Shown here: positions 24,901 to 35,045 of the stretch, one piece after another | Layout: every line of letters starts with the position of its first letter | Position numbering within the stretch: the stretch's first letter is position 1 | NCBI GenBank assembly: GCA_037974665.1 | Contig: CM075767.1 | Span: 21,034,840 to 21,098,839 of the forward strand | Reading direction: 5' to 3' | Source of the DNA: Ehretia macrophylla | Taxonomy: Eukaryota; Streptophyta; Magnoliopsida; Boraginales; Ehretiaceae | DNA: 64,000 nucleotides | Translations under genes and position numbers: made by a program | The notes under the pieces: model-generated | Seen by the model: only the letters and a program-made list of their open reading frames with translations | The model's database searches: none | Told to the model about the DNA's origin: nothing

Positions 24901-27900
24901 TGTTCAATCTATTCTAGCAGAATAGCAAGTTTGCTATCCATTTATCTTCAGCAAGGATATCCTTCCCGATGAGAAATGAGGAGGAAGATATTAATCAAGG
25001 CAAATTCTTGCTGTCTAGTGCATCAAAACGTGTTTTCTTCAGTCATGGGCTTCCTTTCTTTCTGATGTGCTCTCTCTCTCTGTCAACATGCAATCCTCCT
25101 GTCCTGCATTTTGAATGAAGTAATCAAGTCTTTGCATGTTTTGCATTTGCTTATGACATGGCATGTGACCTATTAGATATACTTTTATGATTTATGAGAT
25201 AATTTCTCCGACTCCTTTTTCAGAATTTCTTCCGTACTGTATTTTACTGGCCGAACAACTGTTGACATTTCTCTACTGCTTCTTGTAACAGCTCCAGAAG
25301 CATAGAGAATACAGGCAGAAGATTATATCAAACTATCAGGTATTTGTGGTGAACTGATATTAATTTTATTAGCTGTTTGCCTCTTCACTATTAGTTGTTT
25401 GATAGCCTTTTCAATTCAACTCTCTTAAGCAATCAGGTGTTCCTGTGGTAAGTCGGTGCTTGAGAACTGATATATTACTTTTGAGCCTACTACAATTTTG
25501 TCAAAATGCGGTTTAGCAGGCTCTCAGCATCCAACTGAAAGAGTAGTGGAAATGTTTTGGCTTGAAAATCAAGTCAGTCGAATATTTGGAGATATTTGAC
25601 CAAGGAAGCAGCTTATGAGCAATTCAAAACTTTTTAGTCCACTATAAATGTTGATGTATTTCCACCATTCTTTATCTGTTAACTTGTTCTGCTGTCAAAG
25701 CTAGTAGTTAAACTAATGGGAAAGTGAAGAGCCATTTGTTCGTCCACATCAGTGAAGTTGGAAGGAATAGTTAAGTGATAGGACCTCAGGCTTCCTCAAA
25801 AAGCAGTTAACCGCTGCATGGAAAAAGACCTTAGACCTGAGAAAACATCCATTCATGGACAACTGTCTCTATGCATAGATAGGTTGAGTACTAACTTTGA
25901 TGTTAAGAAGGTAAAACAGAGTGGAATTGGATACTGATTCCTCCTCGTTCATAAGGGTTTTAAAAGAACAAAATTCCTTGCAATAATATTTCTCTAGGAG
26001 TTGCAAAAATTGAAGTATGAGATGTTCATACTATGTTCATACTTCCTGGGTGCAGCTAATGCAAAAATGCTGAATGCTAGTATGATTTTCTTCCTCATAA
26101 TTAGCTTTGTTTTCTTTTCAGCCTCTTCATAGGGAGCTATACTCTATGCATGCTGCAAATTTCTTTGTTCCTTCATTTCTGAAAGCAATCAGTGAGAACA
26201 CAGAGGAGAGTTTCAGAAGTATAATGTCTGAACCTTCACCAGGAATCCTTGCCTTTGAAATGTTACAGCCGCGTTTCTGTGAGATGTTACTGGCTGAGGT
26301 ACCACTTTACTTTGCTATACTTCTTATGCATGCTAACTCGAGTCTTCCCTGTAGTTTAGCTTTTATGTTTCCTTATCAGGTTCTGATTGCTTAGGTAGAA
26401 AATTTTGAACGGTGGGTCCATGAGACGAGATTCAGAATCATGCGGCCTAATACAATGAATAAATTTGGTGCTGTGCTTGATGATTTTGGTCTGGAAACCA
26501 TGCTTGACAAGTTGATGGAAGATTTCGTACGCCCGATATCAAGAGGTACAGATTTCTGCTCATAACTAGTATGTGAAGAGAAGAAAGTAGTCCAGCTAAG
26601 CACTGCAAGTTCTTCAATTTAATCTTAGGGTTTCAAAATCTTGTGCAGTTTTCTTTCCTGAAGTTGGCGGGTCCACTCTAGATACTCATCATGGTTTTGT
26701 GGTTGAATATGGGACAGATAGAGATGGTGGCTTAGGTAGGTAACCTATTCAAGTTTTGACCTGTCCAAAGCTAAGTCATTCAACTTTGCCGATGAAGTTG
26801 CATTTCAATATATAATTTGGTCATTTCCTTTGTGTTGTCTCCAGTTTTAAATCTTTCTACCGGTGAAGCTAGGTTTGGTAATATGATTCTCGCTTAGGGT
26901 GCGAGAGGTCCGGAGTTCAATTCTCTGAATGCCCCTTTACATTTTTTATGTCATTGTTGTAGATAGTATTCAAGAATGTATAGATAATTTATGGTGCTGA
27001 TGTAAATAGCTTTTGGGCTGCAACCCCTAAGTGCATATTACTAGAATTTATTAACTTAAAAACAAGAAAAATCATCTTATGTCTTTTGATCGTTTCAATG
27101 AGTGTGGTATAACATGTCATCAATTTTTCTCTGGATAATAAATTCTTAAAATTGCTGGTGACGTGTTTTCCTCGAAATGTTAAAATTTTTTGTTAACCTT
27201 TTAATGTGTTAGGGGCTTCAGAACTTCCCTTTAGGACGATTGACTGTAGTTCTAGGAATCTCAATAGCTTTGCATTTGTGTAGGTTTCCATGTTGATGAT
27301 TCAGAAGTTACTCTGAATGTATGTTTGGGTAAGCAATTTACTGGCGGAGAGCTGTACTTCCGTGGTGTGCGATGTGAGAAACATGTAAATACAGAAGCTC
27401 AAGCAGAGGTAAATGGATCTTTAGTCCCATTAGCTCAATTAATTTTAAAGAAAGGTCTTGATGACCATGAACAGTTAAGGTGTAGCTCGATTTCTGCAAT
27501 GTGAGAAATATCTTTGCAGATTATATTAGTGATTGGAGACTCATATGGAACTTGAAATGCTACCTTCACAGGAGATCGTGGATTACTCGCATGTTCCAGG
27601 GCGTGCAATTCTTCATCGTGGTCGGCATCGACATGGTGCTCGGGCCACAATAGGTGGACATAGGATTAACTTATTGTTATGGTGCAGAAGGTAATTGAGA
27701 TCCTCTCTTATTACTCTGTATATGTTTGAGACATTACTTGTGCAAATCCATTATTACATCTGAATTAGTAAACACTTATGAAAGTTGTCTCCTGTGCGTT
27801 ATATATTGCTGCATCAAATCTATCATCTGAAAATCATTGGAATATCTCCTTACTTGGAAGAGTTTGTGAATGAACATCTTAGACTTTCTGTTAAATTGAA

Positions 27901-28411
27901 GTATTCTTCAGAGATTGGTCGGAGCAGAAATCAGCAGCAGGATTTTAATCATAATCTTTTGAAACTCTCTTTAATCTGCGGACTGAAATCTGTATCAGTG
28001 GTCTTGTCATCATGTCAATGTACATCCTCGTGCAGCAAGATCTTTCCAAAGGGCCATTAGATCATGATGGCCAAACTGTCTGTTCTTGTCTTTATTGATG
28101 AATATTTCTTCCTGTTAGAAATCTCTTCTCCATTCTACTCAAATCCTGTTCTTTTGTTTTCTCAGTTCTGTGTTCAGAGAGCTGAGGAAATATCAAAAGG
28201 ACTTCTCTAGCTGGTGTGCAGAATGCCAGCGTGAGAAGAAGGAAAGGCTGCGCCAGTCTGTTGAAGCAACTAAATTGGTATTTTCCTCGTACTTCAAATG
28301 TCTCCATTATGTTGTAAGATACACCATACATATAAAAATAAAACCTAATTTTTTTTTGTTTCTAATACTTTTGTCCAGGAACTACTGAAAAGAGAAGAAG
28401 CTGCTTCATAA
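21955..28411 (+). CDS. 2-oxoglutarate/Fe(II)-dependent oxygenase, plant PKHD-type hydroxylase (At1g22950/At3g18210 group), nine exons
   Basis: Exons 21955-22434, 25292-25339, 26122-26298, 26395-26545, 26649-26735, 27284-27408, 27572-27690, 28166-28277 and 28379-28411 all have GT-AG borders and join in frame to 443 residues plus TAA. The N-terminus (about 1-88) is low complexity: Gln runs, Gly runs and NG repeats. The conserved body begins RLRLNPNAEHKPDSYEDLEM and runs through FFVPSFLKAISENTEESFR, RPNTMNKFGAVLDDFGLE and FFPEVGG. The double-stranded beta-helix is visible: HVD (H317, D319) would hold iron with a distal His, probably H377 in RGRHRHGAR, and R387 is placed to bind 2-oxoglutarate. 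The family hydroxylates protein or small-molecule substrates; the substrate is not shown here. A Cys/Lys-rich tail follows. Intron 1 (2.86 kb) contains a triplicated 330-bp segment and intron 5 a tRNA relic. Confidence 0.93.
22698..23700 (+). repeat. Three imperfect tandem copies of a 328-338-bp segment in oxygenase intron 1
   Basis: The motif GTACATGCARG..ATGRTGT.GTACATTTGTA starts at 22698, 23026 and 23364. Copies 1 and 2 also share AAAGTGAAAAATTAGCTTAA followed by a GGGTTGC(G)GCTTTATGGG-like block. Copy 3 is partial and more diverged, so its right end is approximate. Confidence 0.65.
26862..26935 (+). pseudogene. tRNA-Pro(AGG) pseudogene in oxygenase intron 5
   Basis: The anticodon arm is intact: CTCGC-TTAGGGT-GCGAG with anticodon AGG at 26896-26898. 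The T arm (CGGAG-TTCAATT-CTCTG) and the 3' acceptor strand GAATGCCCC are also present. The 5' half is degenerate: the acceptor strand should pair with ATGCCCC but reads GGTGAAG, and the D arm has insertions around CTAG and TGGT. It is probably a dead tRNA copy; a tRNA-derived retroposon is the alternative. Confidence 0.65.
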
Positions 28412-29823
28412 TCTGTTACTTATGTTTTGCTCAAGTTAGGTATGTAATATAGCAGAAGACCATCCTTGACAATATTTATCCTGTGGTAATATGGAGGGTG
28501 AAGGTGTTGTCTGTTTATGCTGTTCCTCAAAATAGTTGTACATTCGAATGACATAGGTGCGGTGTTGTTCACCTTTTCGGCTGACTTGAACATTGATCAC
28601 CATCAATGATGGCGCAATCATTCTTTGTAGTTATATTCTGCTTATAGTGAATGGAGCATTGCCTTATCAAATGCACATTTTATTATGCTCTCTTTTGTCG
28701 AACTTCGTCCGTATGTCCTTTTCTACCTTCTAAATTGAGGAACTCCTGCAGATGTAGAACAAAATGCTGTATTTGATTTGTAGTAATTATGCTTCAGAGA
28801 TTGCTTTTTAATTCTGATGTAGTTTTTTTTTTTTAAAAACTTGATGCTTGAAATTAGTATTGCTGCAACTGTGAGTAATCATGCTTCAGAAATTGCCTTT
28901 TGCTGGATATGATATCTATGTCCAGCTTATACAAGGTCAATATCCTGGTGCCACACACACTTACAAGTCAGACTATTACACTCATATGAATCACGCGTTG
29001 GCACGCAGGATCTTGTCAAGGAGGTTCTTTTGTGATTAGCTTCTACTAGTAAGAGGTTGTTCCCAAGCCAGATTTCTTTGATGATCCACGTGTAAGCCAC
29101 ACAATGGTGAATTTGTCACAGGCTTTCTCCACACCACCTGTCACACTATGGGAGCTGGTTATGCTTAAAGTCGGTGTCAGCTACAAGGAGGGGGATGCTG
29201 AATGCAGTCGAAAGATGCGTCCACCCCCGACTAGGCAGACTTCCAACATGAGGACAATCCGTGCAGGCGGAGGATACTATGTCAGGTGCTATCAATGATT
29301 CTTGGACAGAGCCTTTCTGCACTAACACATCATCTCTTAGCAATAAAGTGAAATCTATATCCATGTTGGTTGCTGGTGAAATCGTCTGTGGCGTTTTGCA
29401 ATTGATGAAAGTAAGTACAGATTCTTTCAATTTGCTTGATGGAAAAGTATGTCTTTCTTGCACTTCTTACAGAATCAAAGAATATCAAGAATCAAAGCCT
29501 AAATCTTTATGGAGCATTGCTGCTGCAACTAGCAACGTTTAGAACTAATGAAGCCTTCGAGAATGCTTTCTACATACAAATATAGAGAAGTCCAACTCCG
29601 ATATCATGTTCTCCTTTAAACCCCATGATTTGTCAATTAAATTTGTCAAATAAACCAAGCAACAAATAAATTCATAGATGAGAAACTAATATACACAATA
29701 CAAGCAGGCATCATCCTGTGTGTCTTGCACATAACGCACTAGTCATCATCTGAACTAAACTAAGTCTTATTCTCGTTAAGTGTTATCAGGGCTTAAATTT
29801 TCCTTCACCGTACATTCTTCTCC
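28412..29823. other. Intergenic region between convergent genes, no gene assigned
   Basis: It holds the oxygenase 3' UTR and the 3' side of the membrane-protein gene. A roughly 85-bp imperfect tandem duplication (AATTATGCTTCAGAGATTGC and AATCATGCTTCAGAAATTGC) lies at about 28785-28900. From 28930 to 29540 base composition is more gene-like and short open frames exist (for example 29261-29542 plus), but none resembles a known protein and no splice model is supported. Confidence 0.35.
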
Positions 29824-30879
29824 TTACATTTGTTTAGCTTTGTGAACTCTGGATAAAGGAACACGAGTTTTCCACATCTTCTCTTCCAGACTTCGCCAAT
29901 TGCACATAACACTCGTCCGTGCACGAGGATACCTCAAAGATACCGATTTCAACTTGTGCTGCAAATGCACGAGGAAGACACAACCACCAAGAGCAACCCA
30001 GGTGAATTTTCCGAGCCCGAAGAGACTTATTGCACAATCCAAAATCGCACCAATGAAGAAGTGAAAAACCCCAAAATCAGTACGAGGTTGTATCACGGCG
30101 AGGTTTCCAAGCCAAGAAACGGCTAACGACGACAGCATCACCAAAAGAGAAACCGACTTTTTCTGAATACAATACTGAGATAGGATATAACCCATCCACC
30201 CAAGAGGGATTTCGATCATTTTCATGTTTACAACTTCATATAACCTAAGTCGTGACACATAATGTTGTCTTAGACAAAATGTAACGAGGAAGAATGCAAA
30301 TATGACACAAGAACCAAACAAGTGAGCAATGTTTAGAACAATTTCAATAGGTTTACACGGGTCCGAACAAGAACTTATGCAAGCAACTGAGAAAAGCGAA
30401 GCTGTTAGCAAAGCACAGCAAAGAGTATGACAAGGGTACATTAAAAAAGGCCCTGCAAATCCAGTCAAAAACATTCCCATCTCTTTACACTTTCTATAGC
30501 GTATAAGAACGGAGTAAACAACAGGAGGTAACAGTACAAGAATAAGCAATGGCAAGCAAACTTGGACGAAGATGGTCAATCGCTGGTACCTTAAAAACCA
30601 CATAGGATAAACGGGTAGTAATAAAACCAACAGCAGATTGTTTAAGAAGTGAGCGAGGTAATTTATGATTCTTCCATTGGTTAGATCAGGCTCCATTAGA
30701 GGACGAACGAAGAAGGCATAGATAGATGAAAGGTATGAGGGGAAATATATTAGACCCTTATAATCATCTGGGATGAAGTTAAGCAGACTGGCTTCATCTG
30801 AAGCAACAAGTGCAATTGTTAGAGTTATTTGACTGATGATGGACCAAAATGAGTTGTACCAAACTGATGAGAATTCCAT
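29824..30879 (-). CDS. Multi-pass membrane protein of unrecognised plant family, intact copy
   Basis: A single uninterrupted frame of 351 residues starting MEFSSVWYNSFW. I do not recognise the family. About nine hydrophobic segments are visible, roughly at 11-26, 43-59, 74-96, 103-126, 135-170 (perhaps two), 179-202, 222-237, 241-262 and 270-308. Basic stretches lie between them (RYRKCKEM at 127-134) and the C-terminus is basic. Distinct motifs are GPFLMYPCHT (143-152), GWMGYILSQ (227-235) and a conserved block SWLGNLAVIQPRTDFG (255-270). The same motifs recur in two broken copies at 37.9-38.9 and 49.0-49.7 kb, so this is a local gene family. There is no evident cleavable signal peptide. It is intronless and faces the oxygenase tail to tail. 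Transporter or enzyme activity cannot be inferred. Confidence 0.75.
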   Translation of the reverse strand: MEFSSVWYNSFWSIISQITLTIALVASDEASLLNFIPDDYKGLIYFPSYLSSIYAFFVRPLMEPDLTNGRIINYLAHFLNNLLLVLLLPVYPMWFLRYQRLTIFVQVCLPLLILVLLPPVVYSVLIRYRKCKEMGMFLTGFAGPFLMYPCHTLCCALLTASLFSVACISSCSDPCKPIEIVLNIAHLFGSCVIFAFFLVTFCLRQHYVSRLRLYEVVNMKMIEIPLGWMGYILSQYCIQKKSVSLLVMLSSLAVSWLGNLAVIQPRTDFGVFHFFIGAILDCAISLFGLGKFTWVALGGCVFLVHLQHKLKSVSLRYPRARTSVMCNWRSLEEKMWKTRVPLSRVHKAKQM

Positions 30880-31209
30880 GTGCTTGATTTTAGGAAGAAT
30901 GGAAGAGAGTGAAGCAAAACTTTGACTAAAAATGGAGGTGATGAAGGAGGTGGTGTTGATTTATCATTTGTCCACCCAAATGACCTTATTATTTGGACGA
31001 TAATGCCCTCTACATCACTTTATAGCACGAGAAGCCACAAAATACACCTAAACCAAGCTCCTTTGTGCGAGCTAATTCAACGTTAGAGGTGAGCCGTATA
31101 CACGAATATCATCACAATTATTCTTAAAAGTATGATTTGTGGATTTTTTGCGGGTGGGCCATCTATACAAAAAATCTCTAATTTTTGTTTTGAATTCTTA
31201 AAAGCTTAT
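30880..31209 (-). promoter_or_regulatory. Upstream region of the intact membrane-protein gene
   Basis: Directly upstream of the ATG on the minus strand is a pyrimidine-rich leader (TTCACTCTCTTCCATTCTTCC). No TATA box is assigned. The upstream DNA soon meets the nested TRIM and Mutator-like element at 31210. Confidence 0.3.
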
Positions 31210-31217
31210 TGTTAGAA

Positions 31218-31711
31218 GGGAGAATAGTTTCGTGGTCAAGTAAAATTAAATATAATTTTTATGTGGTCTAAAAAATATAGTTGAATTTTTCTGTGGTTTA
31301 TTCGTTGATGTACACTACCCTCTTCGTCAAATTTTCTATCAAAATTGACGGAAAGTGTACCACACGCGCGTAAATTGTTATTTTTATTGATTTTTAACGT
31401 ATTTAATAATAAAATAATATTAGTAATTAAAAAAATTTAATTTTTTCTTTTTTCTTTTCATTTTCACCTATTTTTTTTTATTACTAAATTAAAAAAAATA
31501 TTATTTTATTACTAAATACGTTAAAAACTAATAAAATTCGCATTTTACGCGTGTGTGTTATACTTTCCATCAGTTTTGATAGAAAATTTGACGGAAGAGG
31601 GTGGTGTGCATCAACGGGTGGACCACAGGGGGGTCCGACTATATTTTTTGGACCACAAGGGGATTATAGTTAGTTTCGCTTGATCACAGGAGGGTCTGGG
31701 GCTATTCACCC
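31218..31711. mobile_element. Mutator-like MITE, 494 bp, with perfect 9-bp target duplication
   Basis: TTGTTAGAA lies on both sides (31209-31217 and 31712-31720). The ends GGGAGAATAG and the complement of CTATTCACCC begin terminal inverted repeats that extend about 200 bp with gaps, including GACGGAA and TTTTAACGTATTTA. The 9-bp duplication and long TIRs are the Mutator superfamily signature. No open frame. Confidence 0.8.
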
Positions 31712-31833
31712 TTGTTAGAATATATATTTATTTCACATCAAAAATTCAGAAACTCTAAAATTACTTTATAAGATTTTGGGCTATTCCACTTGACACTAAT
31801 TGGTTTTAAGATGAAATTTCAGTTATTTTAACA

Positions 31834-31848
31834 TGGTATCAGAGCTGG
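31834..31848 (+). promoter_or_regulatory. Primer-binding site (tRNA-iMet) of the TRIM
   Basis: TGGTATCAGAGCTGG directly follows an LTR ending in AACA. TGGTATCAGAGC complements the 3' end of initiator tRNA-Met. Confidence 0.7.
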
Positions 31849-32025
31849 ATTTTTGGTCTAATTATACTCATTCGCGTGCGACCCATCCCAAATCATGTCC
31901 ACTTGTGTCCAATCTTTCGTGTGTATCATGTTTTACGCGTGTTCAATCTTTCACGTATGACCTCCTCTCAAATTATCTTTCACGTGTGCATATTAATTTT
32001 AAGATGTAACTCAGTTATCTTAGCA

Positions 32026-33506
32026 CTTATGATTTTATAATCTCGAACTTTGAATTGCATGAGATTATATGTTTCTTGTATAAATATAAGGTTATTATCC
32101 TATTATGCCTTTATACTATTACTTTCATTATATATAGTTTCACAGAATTTATAGTAGGAATTTGGAGCATCCCATACTGATTTGCACTGCTAAAAAAAGA
32201 GAAAACTTGACAATGTAATTGAAGGATCAATATTAGAGTCGTCGAGATAGACAAACCTACGAGCAACTTGTCTTACCACACAAGGGAAAATCATGGTTTC
32301 TTTAAGTGGTATGACCTTAAAAAGCAACCTGAAAATCAAGTGCACTTTCTATTATTCTACTTGGATATATTAGTAGAATATAAGAGGATGAGGAAGACGA
32401 TGAAGAGAGGTTATGTACCCTATGAAGGAAAAAGTGCCAAGATGTTGATGTTGAGATGATGATGATCAGAATGCACCTTATAAGCTGTTGTATTTTGTGC
32501 TTGTTGATGCTTATAATTATTGTTGTTTTGATTTGAAGTCAGATAGAGAAAATGTAGTTTTCAGTCTATTTGTGGATAAAATGATATGGCTAATGGGACC
32601 CCTTCGAATATTGCAAATGCATCACAACACCTTCTTTGATACTTTAAATATTACAGCGTATTATTATCCACACTCATATGGTAAATTTTGTTAGGTCACG
32701 GAGTTCAATTTTGAGAGGGATAATAAATTGACCATGCAAAATAATACCTTTGCGGAATAAATACAAGTGAAATAATCAGAGTAGGAAAGAAGAAGAATTT
32801 GCACAGATGATTTATCCTAGTTCACAACATTCCTAGGCGTTGCTAAGTTACATTCATAAGGTACTCTCTTGGCTTTACAACACTTTCGCACTGATAAAAC
32901 AACAATTATTACAACAAGCGGTTGACAACAACATAAACTTTAGAATAAAAATTCTAAGTCAACTCACCGAGAGTTAACAATATGCAATCGTTTCTTGCTT
33001 ATTAAAATCTAACACTCAAAGCTTCTCAACTAGGAAAATATTACAGTTATGCTTATTTATTGTAATTCAAATAGAATGTGGATATTTAATCAAAAAAAAA
33101 AATATTATCCAAACAAGTAATAACATTGAATACGTCAATTCAGCAAAAAAACAAGAAAAAAAAACATTCAATACCTCAATGAAATCACTTATACGTACAC
33201 AAAAGCTTTTGGAACTTGGAGCTTGAAATATATCCAACAATAATTATCTCGACTCTTTGATTTGTCTAAGTGTGTTTTCTTTGTATGTGTGAGTTGCAAA
33301 TTTTTTGTGAAGGTTTTGGGTATATATATAGCCAAAAACTTTAAGAATAACTATTGCTATATTCCTGCTACAATAACCTCCAATGTTCTGAAATGCTATA
33401 GTACAGCTACAGTACCTCCGTCGGTATTGCTCTAGTGACGCTACAATACTCCGATAATCAAATTTGCTCACACTACCATTACAATGACTTTAACGGTATT
33501 TGCATA
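32026..33506. other. Intergenic DNA, no gene recognised
   Basis: AT-rich with small open frames that resemble nothing known. No paired repeat boundaries seen before the CACTA MITE at 33507. Confidence 0.3.
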
Positions 33507-33686
33507 CACTACAAAAAACTGAAAGCATATTTTTCATGGCGCTATGTAGTGAAAGCGCCGTTATTTCTCTGTAATAGCAGCGTTTTGTATGAAAACGCTA
33601 CTAAATTCTTAGTGCTTATTTTCATAGGCGGCATCTATCACACACGCCGCCAAAAGTTCGCTCACAGCTTCCCATTTCTTGTAGTG
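33507..33686. mobile_element. CACTA (En/Spm) MITE, 180 bp
   Basis: It begins CACTACAAAAAACTG and ends CCATTTCTTGTAGTG, i.e. inverted CACTACAA ends, and is flanked by the 3-bp duplication ATA (33504-33506 and 33687-33689). Subterminal GGCGCT/AGCGCC and GCGGC/GCCGC motifs are typical of the group. No coding capacity. Confidence 0.85.
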
Positions 33687-33930
33687 ATACTGTATGACTA
33701 CAACTCTGTTGCTACAGTTTTAGCATTTATACAAAAACTTCATTTTATTTTTGCTTTCAGCATGATATTTTTCTTTAATGCAATACTAAACAAAATCATA
33801 GTAATTCACTTGTTTATTATCATAAAAACTAAGACTATTGAGAAATAATTGAGTCCAATAATCCTAACAAATTTTGCAACTATGCTAATCTAATAATGAC
33901 AGTGTAACAAAATATACCCTCCTGTAACGT

Positions 33931-34207
33931 AATAGTCGTCTCGTTGGCAATAGGGTTGCAACCGAAGATCAAATTGTGGCAAAAATCGATGAAGATGTTA
34001 GGATGAAAATGCTTTGGGGGAAACAATTCACAGGAAACAATAACAATAGAACCATTTGTAACCATTGAAACATTAGTGCTATACTTAGATAGTTTTGAGT
34101 TTTTGCTATACATATATGTCCTTTTCATTTCCATTGTAAATGTTCTTGTTGTTCTTGAAGTTGAATGAAAATCTTCTTACTGGCTTAGCCAAAAAAAAAA
34201 AAAAAAT
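33931..34207 (+). mobile_element. Poly(A)-tailed retroposon fragment with 16-bp target duplication
   Basis: The flanks TACCCTCCTGTAACGT (33915-33930) and TACCCTCCTGTAATGT (34208-34223) differ at one base. The insert ends CTTAGCC followed by about 16 A residues. Its 3' part resembles a LINE 3' UTR (CATTTCCATTGTAAATGTTC) but no reverse-transcriptase motif is left. A 5'-truncated LINE is most likely. Confidence 0.7.
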
Positions 34208-34223
34208 TACCCTCCTGTAATGT

Positions 34224-35045
34224 GGTTAATGGAACAAAATATCCCTATTGCTGTAAACACCAATCATAATCAAGCTGTAGTGAGTAACAACCTCTATTCC
34301 AATTATTAAAATATACAACACAATCAAGTTGTAATAAGCAACAACCATACATTCCAATGATTCATTAAAGTTTACAATAAAACTTGATAAGTATATCTAA
34401 CTTCCAACTTAATATAGTAATATCTCTAACAATAGTTGGCAATCTCCAGAAACTGATTGACCAAAATTTTAATGTGTAGAACTAATTTGGTTGCATTTGG
34501 AAAATATTGGAGGTTGATTTGCACTTTTTTAACCATTGGAGACTAGTTTGAAAAATAATGGCAACATTGGGATTAACTATATAATTAACTCTTTTAATTA
34601 GTATATATAGTTATATATGTTTATATATACACTTTATAAGTATATGCACTTATTATATGTAATTATTTATGCTAATAATAATAGTGTATTATTAAATAGG
34701 TATACGATCTTTTTTTCACTTAGGTGGTGATTTGTATGTAGGAATAAATTGGAAGTGGATAGTATTCTCAGTTTTATTCCGATTCTCATGCTTCGTATAA
34801 AGGATGAACTTGAGAATTCTATTTCCTCGTTAATCCCATTCTCATGAATTTGGTAATACCCATTCCCAACAATACACATGGAATACCCTTAAAATACATA
34901 TTACCCACTATATAAATAATGTTATTATTATTATTATAATAATTATTGTTATTGTATATCATTTTTATTTATTAGTATTGTTTATTATTAAAAACATTAA
35001 CATTAATATAAACAATATCACAAAATAAAATTAAATAATATAGTA
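34224..35045. other. AT-rich DNA, no gene recognised
   Basis: Very AT-rich. A segment at about 34715-34885 and one at 35405-35560 share GGAATGAA/GAGAATG wording typical of plant MITEs, but I could not define ends. Confidence 0.3.

Larger units (their letters stand above)
31210..32025 (+). mobile_element. TRIM-like mini LTR element interrupted by a MITE
   Basis: A short LTR begins TGTTAGAA at 31210-31217, is interrupted by the MITE at 31218-31711, resumes after the duplicated 9-bp site and ends TTTTAACA at 31833, about 121 bp when counted without the insertion. It is followed at once by TGGTATCAGAGCTGG (31834-31848), a tRNA-iMet primer-binding site. The end of a second LTR (AATTTTAAGATG..ACTCAGTTATCTTAGCA) appears at about 31991-32025, with its 5' part missing. 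No coding sequence, as expected for TRIMs. Confidence 0.6.

Noticed and set aside
26862-26935. Functional tRNA-Pro gene
   Set aside because: The 5' acceptor strand cannot pair with the 3' strand and the D arm carries insertions, so it is listed as a pseudogene.
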